NCBI GenBank assembly: GCA_023435325.1
Contig: JAEYRT010000308.1
Location: 1-15,194 of the forward strand
Source: Pseudomonadota bacterium
Lineage (GTDB): Bacteria; Pseudomonadota; Gammaproteobacteria; Burkholderiales; Burkholderiaceae_C
Direction: 5' to 3'
DNA length: 15,194 bases
Numbering within the stretch: the first letter of the stretch is position 1; every line of letters starts with the position of its first letter. Positions 7,225 through 13,752 of this stretch are shown one piece after another. A model generated the notes under the pieces. That model made no database searches and was not told the DNA's origin. It was given only the letters and a program-made list of their open reading frames with translations. The position numbers were made by a program, and so were the translations under genes.

Positions 7225-7230
7225 ATTGTA
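7225..7230 (-). promoter_or_regulatory. Possible -10 box of the rpsO promoter
   Basis: TACAAT on the minus strand matches the -10 consensus at five of six positions and would give a leader of roughly 105 nt before rpsO. The -35 region (around TGTCTG) is poor, so the call rests mainly on the hexamer and its location. Confidence 0.4.
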
Positions 7231-7316
7231 TCTGAATTGCCATTTCCCACAGACAGGCATACACGAACCTGGGACGCTTGCAGGGCCAACGCTGCTTGCC
7301 TCGGCAATCCACGCCC

Positions 7317-7352
7317 AAAAAACAAAGCGTCCATGGTGCAAGGCACGCTTTG
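7317..7352 (-). terminator. Minus-strand terminator upstream of rpsO
   Basis: On the minus strand CAAAGCGT and ACGCTTTG make an 8-bp stem, extended by CC/GG past a bulge, with a run of six T directly after. It has the form of an intrinsic terminator. It would stop transcription coming from the pilin side before it reaches the rpsO promoter. No minus-strand gene is recognisable upstream of it. Confidence 0.65.
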
Positions 7353-7496
7353 CTGATCTCCATCAAGCACTGCAGGCTACTTGCCACAGCCATTCACCAT
7401 CCATGCTGTGTCCATCACCGCCCATCCAGAGCACAGCACAAGCCGCAGGTGCGCTTTGATAAGAACAAGGGGGTGAACAGCTGAATATCTCTTGCC

Positions 7497-8060
7497 ATGA
7501 CGCACACTTACGCTCCCCAGCAAGACGGCTTCACTTTGATTGAAGCACTGGCAGTCCTTGCCATTACCGGCCTTCTTGCGGGCTTTGCCTTGCCGCAATT
7601 CCAGGAACTTCATGAACGCTGGAAAGTGATGGAGACTGCACGCGCCATGGAGTCCACCCTCATGCTGGCACGTTCACACGCCATACGGTACGGCGGCAAC
7701 ATCGGCATTCGCAAACGGGATCAGGAGACAGATAAAAATGGTTGCCAGAACGCCAGCACCACCAGGGAATGGGGCTGCGGCTGGATCGTTTACGAAGACG
7801 TGAACCGCAACGGTTCATGGAATAGCAAAACTGACAGACAGCTGCATGAAGTCAGGCTGGATGGCAGTATCAATGTCATGCACACCTCGGGCGGCAACAA
7901 CATCAAGTTTGACCGCTACGGGATGGCAAGCGGCCTCAATGCCAAGGGTTTCACTCTTTCTCCCGAACGCACGGGAGTGGCATCTTCCGCCACCCAGACA
8001 CTGTGCATGGGAGCAGGCGGGCGCATTCGCATCGTGGAAGACGTGGGCTGCCCAAAATGA
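7497..8060 (+). CDS. Minor pilin, FimT/FimU-GspH family
   Basis: A type IV pilus minor pilin, probably part of the assembly-priming tip complex. The 187-residue product has an 11-residue leader ending in QQDG, with cleavage by PilD expected before FTLIEALAVLAITGLLAGFA. Phe is at +1 and the conserved Glu at +5. After the helix the segment MESTLMLARSHAIRYGG is typical of the FimT/GspH family, and WGCGWIVYEDVNRNG resembles the family's GWIVFxDxNxNG motif. Cys residues near 91, 102 and the C-terminus could form disulfides. ATG 7497 is the only start in frame after a stop at 7482-7484, but no good Shine-Dalgarno sequence precedes it. It heads a five-gene cluster and overlaps the next gene by ATGA. 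Confidence 0.9.
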   Translation: MTHTYAPQQDGFTLIEALAVLAITGLLAGFALPQFQELHERWKVMETARAMESTLMLARSHAIRYGGNIGIRKRDQETDKNGCQNASTTREWGCGWIVYEDVNRNGSWNSKTDRQLHEVRLDGSINVMHTSGGNNIKFDRYGMASGLNAKGFTLSPERTGVASSATQTLCMGAGGRIRIVEDVGCPK

Positions 8061-8650
8061 TGAAGCGATGCATTTCCTCCCGCCAAGCTGCGGGCATCAC
8101 CCTCCTTGAGTCACTGATAGCAATCGCAGTCCTCACGGCTGGACTGCTGGCCATATTGGTAACGCATACGCGCACCTTGATGCATGCCCAGGAAAGCGTG
8201 CGTCGCCAGCATGCAACTCGACTGATGGAGGATCTGGCTGAGCGCTTGCGCACACTTCCTGATGCACGCAGCACTGCGGCCTGGTTTCTCACCCACGGCT
8301 GGACCGAAAGTGATCTGCACCCCAGTCCGCCAGACTGCCGCACCACAGCTTGCACGGCAGCAGGCCTTGCACAGCATGGACGCGAGCAATGGCTGAAAAA
8401 TGTCAGCGCCAGCCTCCCCCTGGGACAGGCCAATATTTTTTCTACACCCAGCCCGTATCAACTGGGCGTCATGCTTGCTTGGCGCACCACTGCGCCACTT
8501 GGCAGCGACACCGTCTCACCGCCCCCAGTGGTTGCAGATTCAAGCGCCATCCACTGCCCAGCTCAGCGCACCTGCCATCTGCAATACATCCACCTTGGCC
8601 AGCGCTGCATCTCGCTGGAGGGTGACAACCTGCATTGCCCCGGGAGCTAG
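8057..8650 (+). CDS. pilV: Minor pilin, PilV-like
   Basis: A type IV pilus minor pilin, inserted in the inner membrane before assembly into the pilus tip. From ATG 8057 it has 197 residues. The leader ends in QAAG, followed by ITLLESLIAIAVLTAGLLAI with Glu at +5, and then HTRTLMHAQESVRRQHATRL, the PilV-type helix. Six Cys in the globular part (DCRTTAC, CPAQRTC, then two more near the C-terminus) suggest up to three disulfides. The chosen ATG overlaps the TGA of the upstream gene (ATGA), and a second ATG follows directly at 8060. A start at 8003 is open but would lie inside the upstream gene and give an unusually long basic leader. Confidence 0.88.
   Translation: MMKRCISSRQAAGITLLESLIAIAVLTAGLLAILVTHTRTLMHAQESVRRQHATRLMEDLAERLRTLPDARSTAAWFLTHGWTESDLHPSPPDCRTTACTAAGLAQHGREQWLKNVSASLPLGQANIFSTPSPYQLGVMLAWRTTAPLGSDTVSPPPVVADSSAIHCPAQRTCHLQYIHLGQRCISLEGDNLHCPGS
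8642..8646 (+). promoter_or_regulatory. Ribosome binding site of pilW
   Basis: GGGAG lies six bases before ATG 8653 and selects it over the in-frame TTG at 8635, which has no such site. Confidence 0.65.
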
Positions 8651-8652
8651 CC

Positions 8653-9477
8653 ATGCCTTCACACGCGCAGCGCTGCCTCACTCGCAAGCATCAGCAAGGC
8701 ATGAGCCTAGTGGAGTTCACTGTGAGCAGCGCCATTGGGTTGCTCACCGCTGCGGCTGCCATGACTGCGCTGATCCATATTCGCAGCCTAAGCCAGGCCA
8801 TCCATGAAACAGTCCAGATCCAGCAACAGGCAGCCTATGCCTTTCGTGTGATAGGGCAGCAGATTCGCCAGACAGGAAGTCTTGCTTTGCGCCCTGTATC
8901 CAGCGCCGCTACAGCCACCGAACTTGAAACCCCATTTGCTTGGCTGGAGTCTGCACCAGTGTCCGGCACGGACGCGCCTGGAAGCAGCGAATTCGCTTTA
9001 TCGCTCATTTATCAGGATGTCTTTGAAAGCACCTACGCCGCCAAAGCAGATAAATATGAAAACCAGGCCTTGCTGCGTAACTGCCTCGGAGAGAAACCGA
9101 AAAATCAGCAGCCAGCACAGTTAACCAGCAGATTCAAAATCACCAATGGCAATCTGGTCTGCGCGGGCACTGCCACAGCACAAATCGTATTGCCTGGTGT
9201 GACTGATTTGCACATTCTTTATCTGGTCCGTGGCGCGCAGGGCAACCCCCTTCATTTCCAATATCTGAAAGCCAGCGAAGTTCAAGAAAGTTCAGCATGG
9301 CCCCGGGTGCAGGCCATCGAGATCTGCCTTGAGATCACAGGCTCTCTGCCCATGCCCGCAAGCGCCGACGTTTACATCAAATGCGATGGTAGTCAGGCGG
9401 TGCGGGCTAAGCACTTGAAAAAGGTTTTTAAAAACAACTTTCATATTCCGAGCAGCTCATGGAACATTTTTCATTGA
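8653..9477 (+). CDS. pilW: Minor pilin, PilW-like
   Basis: A type IV pilus minor pilin. From ATG 8653 it has 274 residues, fitting the large PilW class. The 16-residue leader ends in KHQQG; the mature N-terminus MSLVEFTVSSAIGLLTAAAA has Glu at +5. The following AYAFRVIGQQIRQTG is the usual PilW segment. Later parts are variable, with VTDLHILYLVRG in a conserved position and VQAIEICLEITGS near the end. Cys residues in LRNCLG, LVCAG, EICLE and YIKCDG could pair. The gene begins two bases after the pilV stop, and its last 19 bases overlap the next gene. The final 60 bp are markedly AT-rich compared with the surroundings. Confidence 0.87.
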   Translation: MPSHAQRCLTRKHQQGMSLVEFTVSSAIGLLTAAAAMTALIHIRSLSQAIHETVQIQQQAAYAFRVIGQQIRQTGSLALRPVSSAATATELETPFAWLESAPVSGTDAPGSSEFALSLIYQDVFESTYAAKADKYENQALLRNCLGEKPKNQQPAQLTSRFKITNGNLVCAGTATAQIVLPGVTDLHILYLVRGAQGNPLHFQYLKASEVQESSAWPRVQAIEICLEITGSLPMPASADVYIKCDGSQAVRAKHLKKVFKNNFHIPSSSWNIFH

Positions 9478-10241
9478 AAAAATCAAATTCCAGAAAGCAA
9501 GCTTCGCAAACCGGCCATGCGCTTTATGTGGTCGTCGTTTCTTTGATGTTGGGCATCTTGCTGGTGGTTTTCAGCTTCAGAGCAGCCATCTATTCAGCAA
9601 TGATTGCCAGCAACGAGGCGGATTATCAGCGCGCCTTCGAAGCGGCCCAGGCCATGCTTGAAGATGCCATAGAAGACATCCAGCTGAATTTCATGCCCAC
9701 ACCTCAACTGCGCGGCGCCAGCGCCACCGGTTTTCCCGCTTCGGCTGAAGCATTCGAAGATTGGGCGCACGCCATGGAACGCATGCCCAACCTGCCGTGC
9801 GGCCATGGCATTTGCCTGAAACGCATACAGGGCGAAAATTTCTGGGACGAGGAAAGTGCCCTGGCACACATGCTGACTGTGGGTGCACGGTATGGCACCT
9901 ATTCCGGCAAGACATCACTGCCGCACCACGACCCCATTCTTTCTGCACGAGAAGCCCACAAAGGTGCCTGGTACTGGATAGAGCCCATGCTGATGCAAAT
10001 GCCTGGCACAGCGGCACTGGCAGATGACCACGAAACGCCGGCACCCCCGACCATCACCCTGGCTTTCAAGCTCACAGCTGTGGCACTTGGCATGAAGGGA
10101 GCAGGCGCCGGCCCTAGCCTGGTCGACCGCTCCAGAACCATGGCCGTCATACAGCGTGTGGTGACCTTAGGGCCTGCTCTGGCAACGGCAACCGGCCAAC
10201 AACGCCCGCTGCACACGCTCAGCTGGCGACAGATGCAATAG
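9459..10241 (+). CDS. pilX: Minor pilin, PilX-like (no Glu at +5)
   Basis: Probable type IV pilus minor pilin of the PilX class. The 260-residue product has a leader of 18 residues ending in ASQTG, then HALYVVVVSLMLGILLVVFS, a hydrophobic helix. The next stretch, ASNEADYQRAFEAAQAMLED, matches the PilX pattern of a conserved Asn followed by AFxAAxxxLxDA. Mature position +1 would be His and +5 Val, so the assembly Glu is missing. This resembles GspK-type tip subunits, though His at +1 is unusual. Start 9459 overlaps the pilW end by 19 bp with a weak GAGCAG ribosome site. The assignment rests on the N-terminus and gene order; the C-terminal part is not recognisable to me. Confidence 0.75.
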   Translation: MEHFSLKKSNSRKQASQTGHALYVVVVSLMLGILLVVFSFRAAIYSAMIASNEADYQRAFEAAQAMLEDAIEDIQLNFMPTPQLRGASATGFPASAEAFEDWAHAMERMPNLPCGHGICLKRIQGENFWDEESALAHMLTVGARYGTYSGKTSLPHHDPILSAREAHKGAWYWIEPMLMQMPGTAALADDHETPAPPTITLAFKLTAVALGMKGAGAGPSLVDRSRTMAVIQRVVTLGPALATATGQQRPLHTLSWRQMQ

Positions 10242-10253
10242 CGAGCCTTCTCC

Positions 10254-10700
10254 ATGCACCCATCCACACACGCCACGCCCTCCCAAGGACTGACCCTGAT
10301 TGAGCTGCTCATCGTGCTTGCCATCGTGGGCATCTTGTCTGCCATCGCCTACCCTGGTTATCAGCACTACCTCCTACGCGCGCACCGCGCAGATGCCAAG
10401 GTCAACCTACTGCAGGCGGCCCAGTGGATGGAACGCGCTGCCACCTCCGCCGGCCTCTACCCCACCAGCACGGCCCAGGCACCAGTCCTTGCGCATCTGC
10501 AGTCGCAGCTGAGCACCCCGCGCTACAGCTTGCACATTGCAAGCGCCGATGGCAGCAGCTTTGTGCTGTCTGCCACGCCGCAAGGTTCCCAGAGCAAGGA
10601 TCCGTGCGGCACCTTGGTGTTGAACAGCATGGGAGCATTCGATATCCGCCAATTGCCCGCAGGCAGCACCATGACAGCGCAGCAATGCTGGGGCCGTTAG
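10254..10700 (+). CDS. pilE: Type IV pilin, PilE-like minor pilin
   Basis: A small type IV pilin. The 148-residue product has a 12-residue leader ending in PSQG, then LTLIELLIVLAIVGILSAIA with Glu at +5, and YPGYQHYLLRAHRADAKVNL, typical of PilE/ComP-like pilins. Two Cys, in KDPCGTLVLNSMGAF and in the terminal QQCWGR, form the usual disulfide-bounded C-terminal region. It ends the pilin cluster, 12 bp after pilX, and lies 41 bp before ribD. It is more likely a minor pilin than the main pilus subunit, judged from its place in this cluster. Confidence 0.85.
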   Translation: MHPSTHATPSQGLTLIELLIVLAIVGILSAIAYPGYQHYLLRAHRADAKVNLLQAAQWMERAATSAGLYPTSTAQAPVLAHLQSQLSTPRYSLHIASADGSSFVLSATPQGSQSKDPCGTLVLNSMGAFDIRQLPAGSTMTAQQCWGR

Positions 10701-10741
10701 CACCAGCTCCTTGCTTGCCCTTGCGTTACCATCGCCCAGCA

Positions 10742-11863
10742 ATGACTCAAGCAATGCCCTCTTCTCCGTTTATGCAACAAGCGCTTGACCTCGCCCGTCA
10801 GGCGCTTTTTCTATCCAACCCCAACCCGCGCGTGGGCTGCGTCCTGGTTTCCGAGCAAGGCCAGATCATCGGTCAGGGGTTTACACAGCAGGCAGGTGGC
10901 CCGCACGCAGAAGTCATGGCGCTGCGCGATGCGGCAAACCGAGGCTATGACACCTGTGGTGCCACGGCCTATGTCACGCTGGAGCCCTGCTCGCACACCG
11001 GCCGCACGGGGCCTTGTTGCGATGCGTTGATCGGAGCCGGAGTTGCCAAAGTCGTGGGTGCCATCACCGATCCCAACCCGCAGGTCGCAGGCCAGGGTTT
11101 TGCCAGATTGCGTGCTGCTGGCGTGGAAGTCGGCATGGATGCAGCCGCCGGCGTCGCCTCGCGCGAGCTCAATATCGGTTTTTTCAGCCGCATGGTGCGC
11201 GGTATGCCCTGGGTGCGCATGAAAGCGGCGGCTTCGCTGGATGGAGTGACGGCGCTGCACAACGGCCAGAGCCAATGGATCACTGGCCCGCAGGCACGTG
11301 CCGACGGACATGCCTGGCGTGCGCGTGCCTGCGCCGTCCTGACGGGAATCGGCACCGTGCTGGAAGACAACCCGCGTCTGAACGTGCGTGAGGTGGAAAC
11401 ACCGCGCCAGCCCAGCGTGGTGGTGGTGGACAGCAAGCTCGACATGCCACTGAATGCTCACGTTTTAAAAGCAATCAACGGTTGTACTATCTACACTTCA
11501 AGCACAAACCAACACAAAACTCAGGCACTGCAAGCGTTGGGCGCTACGGTTGTTGTATTACCCAATGCCCAGGGCAAAGTGGATCTGGCAGCCATGCTGC
11601 GTGATCTGGGCGCGCGCGGCACCAATGAATTGCATGTCGAAGCTGGCTTCAAGCTCAACGGTTCCCTGCTGCGCGAGGGACTGGTGGACGAGTTGCTGCT
11701 GTACCTGGCTCCCCAGTTCCTGGGCACGGGCGGCATGGGCATCGCCAACTTCGGCCCTCTGGAACAGCTTGGGCAGGCTGCGGCGTTGCAGTGGCAGGAC
11801 GTGAGTCCCATTGGAACAGACCTGCGCATCGTGGCCCGCATGGCCGGCCGTGCCGATTTTTAG
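10742..11863 (+). CDS. ribD: Riboflavin biosynthesis protein RibD (deaminase/reductase)
   Basis: A bifunctional enzyme of riboflavin synthesis. It deaminates 2,5-diamino-6-ribosylamino-pyrimidinone 5'-phosphate and then reduces the ribosyl side chain with NADPH. The product has 373 residues. The N-terminal deaminase has the zinc site His55 and catalytic Glu57 in GGPHAEVMAL, with Cys83 and Cys92 in EPCSHTGRTGPC. The reductase domain begins near 160, with MPWVRMKAAASLDG, GTVLEDNPRLNVR and the late HVEAGFKLNGSLLREGLVDE. The frame is open well upstream of 10742, but that part lies inside pilE and is not RibD-like. No clear Shine-Dalgarno sequence is seen, and ATG 10754 or 10772 are possible alternatives. 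Other rib genes are not next to it here. Confidence 0.96.
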   Translation: MTQAMPSSPFMQQALDLARQALFLSNPNPRVGCVLVSEQGQIIGQGFTQQAGGPHAEVMALRDAANRGYDTCGATAYVTLEPCSHTGRTGPCCDALIGAGVAKVVGAITDPNPQVAGQGFARLRAAGVEVGMDAAAGVASRELNIGFFSRMVRGMPWVRMKAAASLDGVTALHNGQSQWITGPQARADGHAWRARACAVLTGIGTVLEDNPRLNVREVETPRQPSVVVVDSKLDMPLNAHVLKAINGCTIYTSSTNQHKTQALQALGATVVVLPNAQGKVDLAAMLRDLGARGTNELHVEAGFKLNGSLLREGLVDELLLYLAPQFLGTGGMGIANFGPLEQLGQAAALQWQDVSPIGTDLRIVARMAGRADF

Positions 11864-11932
11864 TCCGTGGCATAGCCCACAAGACTCTGGCGTCTGACAC
11901 ACCGCATCCATCCGGGCAGCTATACCTGTGTC

Positions 11933-13717
11933 ATGAGCACTCCCTCCCCCACCCCAGCTTACAAGCGCAAGCGCTTGCCCTTTCTACGCTCCTGCCTGTG
12001 TGCCGTGGCGCTGGCGCTGGCTGGGTGCACCAGCCTGCCAGCCATGCCGGAACGGCCCATCAGCCATGCCCTGGCTGCGCCACAAGACACGCCTTTGGGG
12101 AAGATGGTGCAGGCACAGCGCAAGGCCGCACAAACGCCTTATGCCTCGGGCTTTCATCTGCTTGGTGGGGCGGAAGCGGCCTTTACCAGCCGCCTGGCGC
12201 TGGTGGAAGGCGCCACCCAAACGCTGGACCTGCAGTACTACGCCATTCATGCCGATGCCAGTACGGCGCGCTTGCTGGATGCCGTCGTCCAGGCCGCTCA
12301 ACGTGGCATCCGTGTACGCGTATTGCTGGACGACTTTCACGGGGCTGGCAAAAACGCCCAGGTCATGCGGCTGGCGTTCGTCCCCGGCATCGAGATGCGC
12401 ATGTTCAACCCGGTGACAGGACCGCGCAGCTCCACGGTGTTGCGCGCCATTTCCACGCTCACGGATTTCCAGCGCGCCCAGCAGCGCATGCACAACAAGC
12501 TGTTCATTGCCGACAACACCATTGGCATCACGGGCGGGCGCAACCTGGGCGATGCCTACTTTGACGCCCTGGACAGCGACAACTTCATCGATCTCGACAT
12601 CATGGCCGCTGGCAAAGTCGTGCAACAGCTATCGGCCAGCTTTGACCGCTACTGGAACGATGCGCGCGCCTACCCTGTGGAATCACTGGTGTCCGAAGAA
12701 AAGCTCAAGCGCATGGGCAATCCTCCCGTCGACGACCAGTCTGACAAAGAGCGGCTGCAGGCCGCCATTGCGGCCAATCGCACCGCCGCCCTGGAAGCCA
12801 TGCCGTTGAATGCGGTGGACTGGATCTGGGCCCCGGCCCTGGTACTGGTGGATGCCCCCGAAAAAATCCCTGCTCCGCCTGAAGACAGTGCGCCGCCTCC
12901 CTCGGATACGACGCTTGCCACGCCCGCCCCGACGGAAAATGCACCGACGCCCGCTTCTGGAGAGGGTTCACCCGATCTGCTCGCCACGGACACCCGGGCT
13001 GCCACCAAAGGCCCATCTCCCAACCGTCAGGCCTTGCGCAACGTGCTGACGCCGGTCATGACCCAGGACAATGTGGTCAATGGATTGCTGGCCCTGGTGG
13101 ATCAGGCCACCAGCGACATTCTGGTCGTCTCCCCCTATTTCGTGCCGGGCGACGACATGAAGCAGGCCTTTGCGCGTGCCAAGGCGCGTGGCGTGCGGCT
13201 GCGCATTCTGACCAATTCCCTGGCTTCCAATGATGCGCCTCTGGCCCATGCCGGCTATGCCCGCCACCGCAAGGAGCTGCTGGAGCAGGGCATTGAGCTG
13301 TATGAGCTGCGCAGCATGCAAAACGGCCTGGCAGGCTCGGGCAGCCTGCGCAACACGGCCAGTCAAATCACTGGCTCACAGGGCAGCTCACGTGCCATGT
13401 TGCATTCCAAGATCGTGGTGCTGGACCACAAGCTGACCATGGTGGGCTCCATGAATCTGGATATGCGCTCCCAGCTGCAGAACACCGAAATTGCCTTGCT
13501 GATTGCCTCGCGCCAGTTGGCCGAGGAGGCGGCAGACAACATCGAAGCCAGCCTGCGCGAAGCGGCCTGGTTTGTGGAGAGCACCCCCGACGGTCTGGTC
13601 TGGCGCGCCCCGGCCGAAAGCAACTGGGGAGACCAGACCACGGAACCCGATGCCAGCCTGCCTCTGCGCATGCTGATCCACCTGTTCGGGCCTTTTGCCC
13701 CTGACCATTTGCTTTAA
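11933..13717 (+). CDS. Phospholipase D/cardiolipin synthase-like lipoprotein
   Basis: A phospholipase D superfamily protein, 594 residues, with two HKD motifs: HNKLFIAD (His187, Lys189, Asp194) followed by GGRNLGD, and HSKIVVLD (His491, Lys493, Asp498) followed by GSMNLDMRS. Both are intact, so phosphatidyl transfer or hydrolysis is expected. It resembles the ClsC-like branch, which makes cardiolipin in E. coli, but the substrate is not shown. The N-terminus is a lipoprotein signal: basic KRKR, a hydrophobic stretch, and lipobox LAGC with Cys32. This predicts a membrane-anchored, periplasm-facing protein. Between the two halves, at about 308-362, is a Pro/Ala/Thr-rich linker that looks disordered. 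It starts 69 bp after ribD and converges on the next gene with only 28 bp between. Confidence 0.9.
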   Translation: MSTPSPTPAYKRKRLPFLRSCLCAVALALAGCTSLPAMPERPISHALAAPQDTPLGKMVQAQRKAAQTPYASGFHLLGGAEAAFTSRLALVEGATQTLDLQYYAIHADASTARLLDAVVQAAQRGIRVRVLLDDFHGAGKNAQVMRLAFVPGIEMRMFNPVTGPRSSTVLRAISTLTDFQRAQQRMHNKLFIADNTIGITGGRNLGDAYFDALDSDNFIDLDIMAAGKVVQQLSASFDRYWNDARAYPVESLVSEEKLKRMGNPPVDDQSDKERLQAAIAANRTAALEAMPLNAVDWIWAPALVLVDAPEKIPAPPEDSAPPPSDTTLATPAPTENAPTPASGEGSPDLLATDTRAATKGPSPNRQALRNVLTPVMTQDNVVNGLLALVDQATSDILVVSPYFVPGDDMKQAFARAKARGVRLRILTNSLASNDAPLAHAGYARHRKELLEQGIELYELRSMQNGLAGSGSLRNTASQITGSQGSSRAMLHSKIVVLDHKLTMVGSMNLDMRSQLQNTEIALLIASRQLAEEAADNIEASLREAAWFVESTPDGLVWRAPAESNWGDQTTEPDASLPLRMLIHLFGPFAPDHLL

Positions 13718-13723
13718 GCCAAG

Positions 13724-13752
13724 AATAAAAAGATAGCAGCCAGCGCTAGTGC
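13724..13752 (+). repeat. Short intergenic repeat, copy 2
   Basis: AATAAAAAGATAGCAGCCAG with the following CGC shares the GATAGC(A/T)GC(C/T)AGCGC core with the copy at 6712-6740. It fills the 28-bp gap between two convergent genes and runs into the last codons of the dus gene, whose TAG stop (13748-13746) lies inside the repeat. No typical terminator hairpin is seen here for either gene. Confidence 0.5.

Larger units (their letters stand above)
7114..7496. other. Intergenic region between rpsO and the pilin operon
   Basis: This 383-bp gap separates divergent genes. From left to right it holds the rpsO ribosome binding site and leader hairpins, a -10-like TACAAT on the minus strand at 7230-7225, and a minus-strand terminator at 7317-7352. 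Between 7353 and 7496 I see no credible gene on either strand and no convincing -35/-10 pair for the pilin operon. Confidence 0.6.

Noticed and set aside
8003..8056. Upstream start for the pilV-like gene
   Set aside because: It lies within the upstream pilin gene and would give an overlong leader. The ATGA overlap start fits better.
10424..10741. Upstream extension of ribD giving a 479-residue protein
   Set aside because: The extra 106 codons overlap pilE in another frame and do not resemble RibD. The recognisable protein begins at 10742.
11791..12564. A 257-codon plus-strand frame overlapping the end of ribD and the start of the phospholipase D gene
   Set aside because: It is an out-of-frame shadow of two secure genes. 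Its product is rich in Cys, His, Arg and Gly and has no known domain.
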